64,000 nt of DNA from Acidimicrobiia bacterium (GCA_023265025.1 JAHFUP010000011.1:29424-93423); one strand, 5' to 3'; positions 1 to 10,104 are shown, counted from the stretch's first letter. Made by a program: numbers and translations. Notes: generated from the sequence alone by a model not told the origin.

Positions 1-2005
1 AGATGGCGCCGTCGAGGGCCCGGACCATATCCGCTTCCACCGCCCGCCAGTCGGGCTCGCGCCCGTTCGCCGGCTCGACGTGGAAGTGCTCGAGCGCCAT
101 GCCATCGTCGCTGGACCAGGCCCGGGCGGCCAGCACGTCGAGGCCGTGCAACGCGAGGACGCCGGCGACACCGCAGAACAGGCCCGGGCGGTCGGGGCCC
201 ACGACGGTGGCCTGGCGGCCCGCGGCCTCGACGACCAGGCGACCCTCGGCACGCGCCCGGTCGAGGACGGCGAGGTGGAACGGCCCCGGGAATTCCGCCA
301 CCGCGTGGGCGCCGGCCGAGAGGAAGCCGTCCACCCGCGCCACGAGCTCGGACACGAGCCCCGCCTTCCACGGGCTCCACGCCGCCGGCCCCGTGGCCTC
401 GCTGTCGGCGACGGTCAGGAAGTGGAGCAGGTGGAGCAGGCCCCGGCCGCCGACCTTGGCGGCCACCGACTCGACGGTGGACGGGTCGTCGAGGTCCCGG
501 CGGGTGGCGACGACGGGCAGCAGCAGATGGTGACGCACCATGTCGACGAGGATGGCGACGTCCGCCGCCGGGAAGCCCATCCGCGTGGCGATCTCGGTGA
601 TGACCGCCTCGCCGGCGACGGTGTGGTCGGGACCTCGATCGGGGACGAAGCCCTTGCCGATGTCGTGCAGCCAGGTCCCCACGAGAAGGAGGTCGGGACG
701 GTCGACCCCGCCGGTGTCGGCCGCGGCGCCGACGGCCGCCTCGCACAGGTGCCGGTCGACGGTGAAGCGGTGGTAGGCGTTGCGCTGGGGGCGGCAGCGG
801 ACCGCCGCCCACTCGGGCAGCAGGCGCACGAGCAGGCCCTTCTGGTCCAGCGCCTCCAGCACGGGGATCGCCGGCCGGCCGGCGCCGAGCAGGGCCACCA
901 GGTCGGCACGGGACTCGTCGGTCCAGGCGCCGGCCAGGTCGGCCGGCGCCTCGGCGGCCAGGCGGTCGAGGCTGCGCCGGCTGAGGGACGTCCTCGCCTT
1001 GGCCGCCGCCGCCGCCGCCCGTAGGACGAGCCCCGGGTCGGTCGCCGGGCCGGCGCCGCCGGCCAGCTCCACGAGGCCCTCCCGCAGCACCAGCCCCTCG
1101 CCCAGCGGGCGGTCGGCGGCCGAGACCCGGCCCCTCGGGCCCCGCAGCGACGACCCGATCCGGTCCCAGGCCTCGTCGCTCGTCCACGCGATCGTGCGGG
1201 CCGCAGCCGACAGGCGGCCCATGAGGACGTCGGCGTCGGCATCGCCCAGGGCCGCGGCCACTGCGTCCTGCTCCTGGAGCAGCAGGCGGTCCTTGGCCTT
1301 GCCCGTGCGGCGCTGGAGCTCGATGCGGATCTCCAACAGCGTGGCGTGCGCCGAGTGCAGGGCGTCGTCATCGCCCTCGAGCAGGATGCGCCGGGCCGCC
1401 TCCGCCCAGCGCAGGGCGTGCACGTCGCGCAGCCCGCCCCTGCCCTCCTTCAGATCGGGCTCGAGGAGGAAAGCCACCTCGCCGGCCCGGTCGTGGCGCT
1501 CGGACACCGACTCCCGGAGGGCGGCCAGCCAGCGCGACGCCGTCGCCCGCCACTGCTCCGCCGCCCGTCGTGCGAGCTCGGTGGCGAGGTCGGGGTCCCC
1601 GACGAGGAGCCGAATGTCGAGCTGGGCGGTGGCGGTGTTGAGATCGGTGCCGGCGAGGGCCAGGGCCTCCTTGACCGTGCGCACCGCGTGGCCCAGTTTC
1701 ACCCCCCGGTCCCATACGGGGTACCACAGCTTCTCCGCCAGGCGGGCCAGGTCCGCCCGGTCGCGCCGTCCGCCGCCCCGGTGCAGGAGGATGAGGTCGA
1801 GGTCGCTCCCCGGGCACAGCTCCCGGCGGCCGTACCCGCCGACCGCCACCAGCGCCAGGCCGTCGCCCGCCGCACCGGGAGCGGCGGCGGAGAAGACCCC
1901 GGTCAGCCAGGCGTCGACCGCGTCGGAATAGGCACGGCAGAACTCGAACCCCCGCGGCGCGGGGTCGCCCCGGACGGCAACCACCCGTTCGTAGGCTCCG
2001 TCCAC
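1..2005 (-). CDS. glnD: [Protein-PII] uridylyltransferase / uridylyl-removing enzyme, C-terminus cut by window edge
   Basis: GlnD senses glutamine and modifies PII, here encoded just upstream. From a GTG at 2005 the frame stays open for 668 codons to the window edge. Visible domains are a nucleotidyltransferase motif near residues 56-70 (GGYGRRELCPGSDLDLIL, metal-binding D68 and D70), a PII-uridylyltransferase helical region, an HD hydrolase domain (LHDIGKG near residue 445) and the first ACT domain from about residue 595 (GPDRPGLF). A second ACT domain presumably lies beyond the edge. The start is one base after the glnB stop codon, so the gene is the third of an amtB-glnB-glnD operon. The start could also be a GTG seven codons later. 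Assignment is firm from domain order and context; modification of the neighbouring PII is family knowledge. Confidence 0.93.
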   Translation of the reverse strand, partial: MDGAYERVVAVRGDPAPRGFEFCRAYSDAVDAWLTGVFSAAAPGAAGDGLALVAVGGYGRRELCPGSDLDLILLHRGGGRRDRADLARLAEKLWYPVWDRGVKLGHAVRTVKEALALAGTDLNTATAQLDIRLLVGDPDLATELARRAAEQWRATASRWLAALRESVSERHDRAGEVAFLLEPDLKEGRGGLRDVHALRWAEAARRILLEGDDDALHSAHATLLEIRIELQRRTGKAKDRLLLQEQDAVAAALGDADADVLMGRLSAAARTIAWTSDEAWDRIGSSLRGPRGRVSAADRPLGEGLVLREGLVELAGGAGPATDPGLVLRAAAAAAKARTSLSRRSLDRLAAEAPADLAGAWTDESRADLVALLGAGRPAIPVLEALDQKGLLVRLLPEWAAVRCRPQRNAYHRFTVDRHLCEAAVGAAADTGGVDRPDLLLVGTWLHDIGKGFVPDRGPDHTVAGEAVITEIATRMGFPAADVAILVDMVRHHLLLPVVATRRDLDDPSTVESVAAKVGGRGLLHLLHFLTVADSEATGPAAWSPWKAGLVSELVARVDGFLSAGAHAVAEFPGPFHLAVLDRARAEGRLVVEAAGRQATVVGPDRPGLFCGVAGVLALHGLDVLAARAWSSDDGMALEHFHVEPANGREPDWRAVEADMVRALDGAI

Positions 2006-2006
2006 C

Positions 2007-3619
<1,613 letters not shown>

Positions 3620-3703
3620 CGCGTCTCCTTTGTCCCGTCGAGGCAGGAAACTACTGCGGCGAAGGTGTCGGATCAGTGTCCGGATGATGAACAGATTGTT
3701 TCC

Positions 3704-5035
3704 TCACCGACGGAGCGCTGAGAGGAGCTGCGGCGACGAGATGACGTTGGCGCCGAGGGCCCGCGAACCGTCCTGGACCCGGCGGTCGCTGGACGCCACG
3801 AGCACCGGGCGGGACGGGTCGAGGTCGCCGACGCGGCCCAGCACCACGTCGTCGGCCTCGACACCGGCCGGCGAGAAGCTGACCTTGACCAGCCGGGCCG
3901 TCCTCGGCACCAGCGCCGGCCAGACGGGCTCGGCCCCGTCGAACACCACCGAGATGTCGGCGCCGGTGCGGGTCGCCATCTCGGTGAGGGCGTCGACCAG
4001 CCGCCGGCGCTGCTCGGCGATCGGCAGCTCGAACCAGCCGAGCTGGGAGGCGTTGTAGCCGTCCACCAGCACGGCGATGCCCGGCACCCGGAAGAGATGG
4101 TCGGCGGCCTCCACCGAGTCGTCAAGCACACCCGGCGGCAAGGCGACAGGGGTGCGGCGCGGCGGGCGGGCGGGCCGGGTCGGGCGGGCCGGCGACGGGG
4201 GCGGTTCGGCCGGCGGGTCGGCCGGGGGCGGCCCGCCACCGAGTGAGACCGCGGCCCGGTGGAGCGACGTGGCCATGGCGGCCGCCGCACCTGCCGCCTC
4301 GAACAGGGCGGCGCCGGCCTGGCGCACCGCCTCCGCCGCCCGGGCCTCCGCCCGGTCGGGCTCCGGTGCCGGCGCCACCTCGGGCGCCGGCGCGGGCGGG
4401 GGGCTCCGGCGCAACTCGTCGAGCGTGTCCTTGAGCTCGGAGGCCTTCTGGACGGCCCGGTTCCCCTCGTCTCGCGCCCGGTCCCGCTCACCCCGGGCCC
4501 GGTCCCGCTCCGCGGTGGTCTGCTCTAGCCGCCGGGCCAGCTCCTCCGCCTCCTGGGCCGCCGCCCGCCGGGCCCGGCGCTCTTCGGCGAGCGCGGCCGC
4601 GGCCCGCGCCGACTCGGCCTGGGCGGCCGCCGCGGCGGCTTCGGCCCGCTGGGTGGCCGCCTCGGCGCCGGCCAGGCGCCGGCGGGCCTCGTTCTCCGCC
4701 CTCCGGTCGGCTGCCGCCTCGCCGGCCTCGGCCACGCCGTTGGCCAGCGACTGCAGGTCGCCCTCCCAACCCGGCGGGCGGGTCAGCCACAACCAGCCGG
4801 CGCGGCCGACGTCGTCCTCGGTCACCGTCTCGGCCACCCTGGCCCGGAACTCGTCGTCGGCGTCGACGGCCCGCTGGGCCGCCACCACGGCCCGGGTCGG
4901 CAGCTTGGCGAAGTGGAGGAACGGGCGCAGCGCCGGCGGGGCGTCAACGGCCGGCGTGTCCTCCTCGCCGGCACGGGCCACCGCGACGACCGCTTCGATC
5001 GCCGGGCGCAGGAGCTTGTCGAGCGCCGGCGTCAG
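3704..5035 (-). CDS. NYN (YacP-like) RNase-domain protein with central coiled coil; apparent CTG start
   Basis: About 443 residues. The C-terminal third is a NYN/YacP-type PIN-like nuclease domain: it starts at VLVDGYNASQLGW and has later acidic residues in DISVVFDG and EADDVVLGRVGDLD, with VLVASSDRRVQ close to the end. The middle is a long Ala/Arg/Glu-rich coiled coil followed by a Pro/Ala-rich linker, and the N-terminus is a small helical domain. The upstream zinc-ribbon gene ends in TGA that overlaps a CTG (CTGA), and a purine-rich stretch precedes it, so translation probably starts at that CTG. In-frame ATG (5101) and GTG (5092) codons exist, but they lie deep inside the upstream gene and would add an unnatural Arg/Asp-rich tail. 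Likely an RNA-processing or decay nuclease; the substrate is unknown. Confidence 0.8.
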   Translation of the reverse strand: MTPALDKLLRPAIEAVVAVARAGEEDTPAVDAPPALRPFLHFAKLPTRAVVAAQRAVDADDEFRARVAETVTEDDVGRAGWLWLTRPPGWEGDLQSLANGVAEAGEAAADRRAENEARRRLAGAEAATQRAEAAAAAAQAESARAAAALAEERRARRAAAQEAEELARRLEQTTAERDRARGERDRARDEGNRAVQKASELKDTLDELRRSPPPAPAPEVAPAPEPDRAEARAAEAVRQAGAALFEAAGAAAAMATSLHRAAVSLGGGPPPADPPAEPPPSPARPTRPARPPRRTPVALPPGVLDDSVEAADHLFRVPGIAVLVDGYNASQLGWFELPIAEQRRRLVDALTEMATRTGADISVVFDGAEPVWPALVPRTARLVKVSFSPAGVEADDVVLGRVGDLDPSRPVLVASSDRRVQDGSRALGANVISSPQLLSALRR

Positions 5036-5259
5036 CTCTCCGTTCCCTGCGGGGCCGCGTCGAGCGTCTCGATCGCCTTGGTCGAGCCGCACCAGCGGCA
5101 CGCCACCTCCTCGACCGTCTCAGCCAGCACCTCGTCGTCCTCGACCACCAGATCCCCGCCCAGCGAATAGTGGTGGAAGGCCTTGGTGCGGCGGGTGACG
5201 GTGACGTCGAAGCGGGTCAGGTTGCCACAGGCGGCGCAGCGGTAGCGGGCGGGAGGCAC
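5032..5259 (-). CDS. Small zinc-ribbon protein
   Basis: A 75-residue protein with two CxxC knuckles (RCAACGNLTRF near the N-terminus and CRWCGSTKAIE near the C-terminus) that could bind one zinc ion. The region between them is acidic (LVVEDDEVLAETVEEVACRW). It starts at GTG 5259. A TAGAGT hexamer lies eight bases upstream, which suggests a leaderless transcript. Its stop overlaps the CTG start of the NYN-domain gene, so the two form a coupled pair. Function is unknown; the pairing suggests a role in RNA metabolism together with the nuclease. Confidence 0.75.
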   Translation of the reverse strand: MPPARYRCAACGNLTRFDVTVTRRTKAFHHYSLGGDLVVEDDEVLAETVEEVACRWCGSTKAIETLDAAPQGTES

Positions 5260-5294
5260 GACATGCCACTCTAACCGGCGGGTCCTGGCCGTTT

Positions 5295-5334
5295 TGGCTG
5301 CACTGGCGTGCCTAGAGGCACGTCACTGCAGCCA
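5295..5334. repeat. Imperfect inverted repeat between divergent genes
   Basis: Two 17-base arms (5296-5312 and 5317-5333) separated by TAGA are complementary except for two positions, and the pairing extends by one more base pair outwards. It lies between the zinc-ribbon gene and the SOS-controlled nuclease, upstream of both start codons. It could be a regulator operator, a hairpin in an antisense transcript or a terminator-like structure without a T-tract. No further evidence. Confidence 0.55.
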
Positions 5335-5365
5335 GATCGGACCGGTGGTCGAGGGTGCTTGCCTT

Positions 5366-5379
5366 CGAACATATGTTCG
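5366..5379. promoter_or_regulatory. LexA-binding SOS box
   Basis: CGAACATATGTTCG is a perfect palindrome. It matches the Gram-positive and actinobacterial LexA consensus CGAACRNRYGTTCG at every position. It sits 16 bases before the GTG start of the exonuclease/UvrC-like gene and just upstream of a TAGGGT -10 hexamer (5382-5387), so bound LexA would block this promoter. Confidence 0.85.
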
Positions 5380-5395
5380 CCTAGGGTCCGGGCCG

Positions 5396-7066
5396 GTGCA
5401 GCGCAGCTTCGACGACCTGGGCGTCCCTCTCCACCAGGTGACCTTCTGCGTGCTCGACCTGGAGACCACCGGCGCCGCCCCGCCCCAGTGCGCCATCACC
5501 GAGATCGGGGCGGTGAAGCTGCGGGGCGGCGAGTGCCTCGGCACCTTCCAGACGCTGGTCAACCCGGGCGTCGGCATCCCGCCGGAGATCACCTTCCTGA
5601 CCGGAATCACCGAGGCCATGGTCTTGCCGGCGCCGTGGATCGAGGCCGTGCTGCCGGCGTTCCTGGAGTTCCTCGGCTCCGCAGTGATCGTCGGCCACAA
5701 CGTCCGGTTCGACATGCGGTTCCTCCAGGCCGCGATGGCGTCGACGGGGCGGCCGCCGATCCCCAACCGGTTCGTCGACACCTGCGCGCTGGCCCGCCGG
5801 CTGATCCGTGACGAGGTGCCGAACTGCCAGCTCGGCACCCTCGCTGAGCGGCTCCGGCTCCCCCACCGCCCGTCCCACCGGGCCCTGGCCGACGCCCTGG
5901 CCACCGGCGACCTCCTGCACGCCCTGCTGGAGCGGGCCGGCAACCTCGGCGTGCTCGGCCTCGACGACCTCTACGAGCTACCCACCATGCGGGCCCATCC
6001 GCAGATGGGCAAGCTGAAGCTGACGTCGAGCCTGCCCCGCCGGCCGGGCGTGTACCTCTTCCGAGGCCTGGGGGGGCGGGTGCTGTACGTCGGCAAGGCC
6101 ACCAACCTGCGGGCCCGGGTGCGGTCGTACTTCGGGGGCGACGACCGGCGCAAGATCTCCCAACTGCTGCGGGAGACCCAGGCCATCGACCACATCGTCT
6201 GTCCGGGCACGCTGGAGGCATCGGTGCTCGAGGTGCGGCTGATCCACCGCCACCAGCCGCCCTTCAACCACCGCTCGAAGCTCTGGAGCCGGTACGCATA
6301 CCTCAAGCTCACGCTCGACGAGCCCTACCCGCGCCTGTCGGTCGTGCGCGCTCCACGGGCCGGCGACGGCTGTCTCTACCTGGGGCCGCTCGGGTCGACG
6401 GGCGCCGCCCGCCTGGTGGCCGACGCCATCGAGTCGGCCCTGCCGCTCCGCCGCTGCACGGCCCGCGTCCCCAAGGTGCCGGTCGCCGGCCCCTGCGCCC
6501 CGGCCCAGCTAGGCGTGGCCACCTGCCCCTGCGCCGGCACCGTCTCCCAGTCGGCGTACGGTGACATCGTCGACCGCCTGGTCAGTGGGCTGACCGGCGA
6601 GCCGGCGATCCTGCTCGACCCGCTCCGGGCCCGGATGACGGCCCTCGCCGCCGCCGACCGCTACGAGGAGGCGGCCGACATGCGCGACCGGGCCGCAGCC
6701 CTGGCCCGGGCTCTCACCCGCGGGCGCCAACTCGACTCGCTGCGCCGGGCCGGCCGCATGGAGATCGAGGTCCTCGGCGAGCCTGGCGTCCGGTCCCGCC
6801 GGGTGGTGCTGACGAACGGGCGGCTGGCCGGCGACGACGGCCAGCTCACCCTGCTCGACGCCGCCGGCGAGCCCGATGCCGACCCCAATGACCCGCTCCC
6901 CCGCCACCTGGTCGACGAGCTGTCATGTGTGGCCTCCTGGCTGGAGGCCGAATCGCGCTCGGTTCGGGTCGTGCACTGCGAGGGCGGGTGGAGCGTCCCC
7001 ATCCCCCGGTTACCCCGGTTCGAGCCGGCCAAGTCGCGGTCTCGGGAACCCTCCGGAGCGCGGTAG
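5396..7066 (+). CDS. DEDDh exonuclease fused to a UvrC-like GIY-YIG endonuclease
   Basis: A 556-residue fusion known from actinobacteria. Residues about 10-180 form a DnaQ/PolC-type 3'-5' exonuclease with ExoI LDLETTG, ExoII GHNVRFDMRFL and ExoIII HRALADALATGD. Residues about 205-295 form a GIY-YIG nuclease (RRPGVYLFRGLGGRVLYVGK) with the UvrC-like ASVLEVRLIHRHQPPFNHR. A UVR-like region follows (AAADRYEEAADMRDRAAAL). The C-terminal RNase H-like nuclease and HhH domains of true UvrC are absent. Start chosen at GTG 5396 because a TAGGGT -10 element ends eight bases before it (leaderless) and the SOS box overlaps the promoter; upstream in-frame codons would read through both. Likely a DNA-damage-induced nuclease; the exact lesion is unknown. 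Confidence 0.88.
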   Translation: MQRSFDDLGVPLHQVTFCVLDLETTGAAPPQCAITEIGAVKLRGGECLGTFQTLVNPGVGIPPEITFLTGITEAMVLPAPWIEAVLPAFLEFLGSAVIVGHNVRFDMRFLQAAMASTGRPPIPNRFVDTCALARRLIRDEVPNCQLGTLAERLRLPHRPSHRALADALATGDLLHALLERAGNLGVLGLDDLYELPTMRAHPQMGKLKLTSSLPRRPGVYLFRGLGGRVLYVGKATNLRARVRSYFGGDDRRKISQLLRETQAIDHIVCPGTLEASVLEVRLIHRHQPPFNHRSKLWSRYAYLKLTLDEPYPRLSVVRAPRAGDGCLYLGPLGSTGAARLVADAIESALPLRRCTARVPKVPVAGPCAPAQLGVATCPCAGTVSQSAYGDIVDRLVSGLTGEPAILLDPLRARMTALAAADRYEEAADMRDRAAALARALTRGRQLDSLRRAGRMEIEVLGEPGVRSRRVVLTNGRLAGDDGQLTLLDAAGEPDADPNDPLPRHLVDELSCVASWLEAESRSVRVVHCEGGWSVPIPRLPRFEPAKSRSREPSGAR

Positions 7067-7167
7067 ATGCGGACGACAGCCATTGCCGGAAGCCGGAGGA
7101 CCGTCGACACTTGCCCACGGCATTCGACGGCGTGACATCGCGCCTGTGGCGCGGAACGGGGGACCAA

Positions 7168-8406
7168 TTGAAGGCACAGCGGACAAGGGTCAGTCGGCGG
7201 ATTGCCGTGCTCGGGTCGACCGTGGCGGTCGCTGCCGCAGGCCTCGCATGGGGGACGACCGGCGCCGGTGCCGCCTTCCCCGGCGGCAACGGCGTGATCG
7301 CCTGCCAGACGAACCGCACGGGCAACAACGAGATCTTCACCTTCAACGCCAACGGCACCGAGCTCGGGGCCACCAACATCACCAACAACCCGGCGTCGGA
7401 CTCCCGGCCGCGGTACTCCCCCGACGGGCGCACGATCGTGTTCGAGAGCAACCGGGACGGGCCCACCGAGCTCTACCTGATGAACTCCGACGGGACCAAC
7501 GTGCGGCGCCTCACCTTCAGCCCGGCGGCCGGCCACGGCAACGGCGCGGCCAACTTCAGCCCCGGCGGCGACCAGATCGTCTACCAGACGACCCGGAACG
7601 GGAACTTCGACATCTACCGGATCGACGTCGACGGCACCAACGACACCCCGCTTGTCACCAGTCCGGTGGAGGACTCCCTGCCGGCGTGGTCACCCAACGG
7701 CGACAAGATCGCCATCAGCACCCGCCAGGTCGACGCCGCCACCGACGTCCACCTGATGAACCCGGACGGCACCGGCCTGGTGGACGTCACCAACTCACCG
7801 GGCGAGGACTCGTGGCCGGTCTGGTCGCCGGACGGTTCGATGCTGGCCTTCCACAGCCGCCTCGACGACCCGGCCGGCGAGGAGATCTACCGGATCAACG
7901 CCAACGGCACCGGCCGCACGAAGCTCACGAACAACCCCGGGCCGGTCCAGGGCAGCTTCGACATCTTCCCGTTCTGGTCGCCCGACGGCTTTAGGATCGG
8001 GTGGAACAGCGGCCGAGCGGGAGGCTCCGACGGCTTCGGCGAGATCTACACCATGAGCGCATCGGACGGCAGCGGCGTCACGAGGCTCACGAACAACGCC
8101 GCCACCGACCAGCGCTGCGACTGGCAGCCCCTCTGCACGATCTACGGCAGCGGCCGGATCGTCGGGACGCCGGGGGACGACATCATCTGCGGGTCCGGGG
8201 GCGCCGACCAGATCATCGGCAACGGGGGCAACGACCGGATCCTGGGCATGGGCGGCGCCGACCAGATCATCGGCGGCCCCGGGAACGACAAGCTCTTCGG
8301 CGGCGCGGGCACCGACACCGTCTACGGCGGGGGCGGCACCGACATCGGTGACGGAGGCACCGGGCGCGACATCTGCCACGACGTCACCAAGCCGCAGAGT
8401 TGCTGA
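7168..8406 (+). CDS. Secreted TolB-like beta-propeller protein with RTX-like calcium-binding repeats
   Basis: About 412 residues. The start is TTG 7168, with a GGGGGA ribosome-binding site seven bases upstream; GTG 7189 is an alternative. The N-terminus is a signal peptide with an Arg-Arg pair (SRRIAVLGSTVAVAAAGLA) ending near GAGAA. The body consists of PD40/WD40-like repeats (e.g. SRPRYSPDGRTIVFESNRDG, DSWPVWSPDGSMLAFHSRL), typical of TolB-like propellers. Residues about 331-401 are nonapeptide GGxGxDxxx repeats (GNGGNDRILGMGGADQII), the hemolysin-type calcium-binding parallel beta-roll. A related propeller protein without the RTX tail lies at 34041. Probably exported and surface-associated; the ligand is unknown. 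The gene ends directly in front of the first copy of the TIR element. Confidence 0.85.
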   Translation: MKAQRTRVSRRIAVLGSTVAVAAAGLAWGTTGAGAAFPGGNGVIACQTNRTGNNEIFTFNANGTELGATNITNNPASDSRPRYSPDGRTIVFESNRDGPTELYLMNSDGTNVRRLTFSPAAGHGNGAANFSPGGDQIVYQTTRNGNFDIYRIDVDGTNDTPLVTSPVEDSLPAWSPNGDKIAISTRQVDAATDVHLMNPDGTGLVDVTNSPGEDSWPVWSPDGSMLAFHSRLDDPAGEEIYRINANGTGRTKLTNNPGPVQGSFDIFPFWSPDGFRIGWNSGRAGGSDGFGEIYTMSASDGSGVTRLTNNAATDQRCDWQPLCTIYGSGRIVGTPGDDIICGSGGADQIIGNGGNDRILGMGGADQIIGGPGNDKLFGGAGTDTVYGGGGTDIGDGGTGRDICHDVTKPQSC

Positions 8407-8411
8407 CCCCC

Positions 8412-8606
8412 TAGTGCCTCGACCTCATTCGTTCGCTTCGCTCACTCCATTCGGTCGAAGTGATCGTGCTCCGGCGGGCGAGCGGAGCTCGCGCCGCCTC
8501 CGCCCTGTCCCTCCCTCGTGTCCGCGGCCGGAGGCCTTCGGCGGCGACGGCGGCCACGGACGGGAAACCCCACGAACGCGGCGAACGTTTGTGGTCAGGG
8601 CACTTA
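8412..8606. repeat. TIR element copy 1 (MITE-like dispersed repeat)
   Basis: About 195 bp, about 90 % identical by eye to 33688-33881. Its ends are imperfect inverted repeats: the left end (CTAGTGCCTCGACCTCATTC) matches the complement of the right end (CCTAAGTGCCCTGACC) at most positions, and both arms continue to an inner CGTTCGC. It lies between the stop of the beta-propeller gene and the stop of trpD; the trpD stop codon is inside the right terminus. It has no coding potential of its own. Non-autonomous transposable element or REP-like sequence. Confidence 0.7.
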
Positions 8607-9644
8607 GGCGCCTTCGTTCGAGACGGCCGCCAGCCGGTCGAGCACCGCCGCGGCCCGACCCTCATCGACCGAGGCGGTGGCGGCGGCCAGGCCCTCGGCC
8701 AGGTCGTCGGCCACGCCGGCCGCCACCAGGCCGGCGGCCGCGTTGAGCAGGACGAACTCCCGGCGCGGCCCCGGCTCGCCGTCGAGGACCCGGCGGGCCA
8801 GGTCGGCGTTCAAGGCCGGGTCGCCACCCTGGATGTCCGCCAGCGTCGCCGGCTTGAGGCCGAGGGCGGCGGGGTCGACATCGTAGGTCCGCACCTCCCC
8901 GTCACGGAGCTCCAGCACGGTGGACGTGGTGATGGTCGACAGCTCGTCGAGGCCGTCGTGGCCGTACACGACGAGCGACCGCGTCGCCCCCTGGGTCCGG
9001 AGGAGCCCGATCAGCTTGGCGGCCATGTTGGCGTCGCTGACCCCGAGGACCTGGCGGCGGACGCGCGCAGGGTTGGCGACTGGGCCGAGGAAGTTGAACA
9101 CCGTCGGCACGCCCAGCTCCCGGCGGGTGGGGCCGACGTGGCGGAAGGCGGGGTGGTACTTCGGCGCGAAGCAGAACCCCATCCCGGCCCGCTCCACGCA
9201 GTCGGCCACGGTGGCCGGGGCGACGTCGATGGCGACGCCGAGGGCCTCCAGGAGGTCCGCCGACCCGCACTGGGAGGACTGCGACCGGTTCCCGTGCTTG
9301 CACACCTTGGCGCCGGCGCCGGCAACGACGAGCGCGCCCACTGTCGACGCATTGATCGTGCACGCCCGGTCGCCGCCGGTGCCGCACGTGTCGACCGCGT
9401 CGGTGCCGGCGGCCAGGTCCACCCGCTCACCGAAGGCCCGCATGACGTCGAGCAGGGCAGCCAGCTCCTCGACGGTCTCGCCCTTCATGCGCAGGCCGAC
9501 CGCGAAGGCGGCGATCTGGGCCGGCGTGGCCCCACCCTGCAGGATCTCGGTCACCGCGGCCGTCACCTCGGCCGCGCCAAGGTCGCGGCCGGCGGTCAGG
9601 GGGCCGAGGACGGCGGGCCATCCTCCCAGCTCAGCGAGGTTCAC
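8604..9644 (-). CDS. trpD: Anthranilate phosphoribosyltransferase
   Basis: 346 residues, the normal length. It transfers the phosphoribosyl group of PRPP to anthranilate in tryptophan synthesis. Diagnostic segments are the glycine-rich DTCGTGGDRACTINAST (PRPP-binding), AKVCKHGNRSQSSQCGSADL, FNFLGPVANPA and the C-terminal DIQGGDPALNADLARRVL. The GTG at 9644 (NLAELGGWPAVL) is the family N-terminus; an in-frame extension upstream runs antisense through whiB and is not real. No other trp genes are adjacent. The stop codon is contributed by the terminus of the dispersed TIR element. Confidence 0.95.
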   Translation of the reverse strand: MNLAELGGWPAVLGPLTAGRDLGAAEVTAAVTEILQGGATPAQIAAFAVGLRMKGETVEELAALLDVMRAFGERVDLAAGTDAVDTCGTGGDRACTINASTVGALVVAGAGAKVCKHGNRSQSSQCGSADLLEALGVAIDVAPATVADCVERAGMGFCFAPKYHPAFRHVGPTRRELGVPTVFNFLGPVANPARVRRQVLGVSDANMAAKLIGLLRTQGATRSLVVYGHDGLDELSTITTSTVLELRDGEVRTYDVDPAALGLKPATLADIQGGDPALNADLARRVLDGEPGPRREFVLLNAAAGLVAAGVADDLAEGLAAATASVDEGRAAAVLDRLAAVSNEGA

Positions 9645-9691
9645 GGCGCGGAACCGTAGCGGGCCGGGGCCCGTCCACGCCGGGGAATGGA

Positions 9692-9931
9692 TCAGGCGGC
9701 TGCGGTCTTGCGGCGCTGGCGCAGGATGCGGCGGCGCTCCTTCTCGGTGGCCCCGCCCCAGATCCCCTCGGATTCGCGGTTCGCCAGGGCGAATTCCAGG
9801 CACTGCTGCTGTACTGCGCACGTGTTGCAGACCTGCTTGGCCCGGTCGACACCCTCGTCCTCGGACGCGGTGTAGAAGATCTCGGGGTCCAGCCCGCGGC
9901 ACGCGCCTCGAAGACGCCACGACAGATCCAT
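9692..9931 (-). CDS. WhiB-family iron-sulfur transcription regulator
   Basis: A 79-residue Wbl protein with the four cluster-binding cysteines C11, C35, C38 and C44 (ACRGLDPEIF, VCNTCAVQQQC), the GIWGG turn at 56-60 and a basic C-terminal tail (KERRRILRQRRK). The family occurs only in actinobacteria and their phages. It binds a 4Fe-4S cluster and the principal sigma factor. Which Wbl subclass this is cannot be settled from the sequence alone. It is transcribed alone, with a promoter candidate at 10004-10033. Confidence 0.95.
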   Translation of the reverse strand: MDLSWRLRGACRGLDPEIFYTASEDEGVDRAKQVCNTCAVQQQCLEFALANRESEGIWGGATEKERRRILRQRRKTAAA

Positions 9932-10003
9932 TGCGGTTCACCTTCCTCTCCCGGCTCGGTTCCAAACCTGGCTGCGACCCAACCGGTGGACACGACCGGA
10001 TGA

Positions 10004-10033
10004 ATTATCCAACGAAAGAGTTGCAAAACACAA
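10004..10033 (-). promoter_or_regulatory. Candidate whiB promoter
   Basis: Read on the minus strand there is a GATAAT -10 hexamer (10004-10009) and a TTGTGT -35 (10028-10033) with an 18-bp spacer, giving a 5' leader of about 65 nt to whiB. This is one of the few AT-rich patches in the window. Confidence 0.45.
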
Positions 10034-10104
10034 CTTTTTTGGCTCCGGGCACCCCGGTGTCACCGCGCGCCGGGACACGGGAGCGGTCACCCTAGGATGC
10101 CCCG

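Noticed and set aside
10019..10040. AGTTG-CAACT hairpin followed by six T
   Set aside because: Looks like a terminator on the plus strand, but lies between two divergent genes where none ends; the AT-rich patch is better explained by the whiB promoter.
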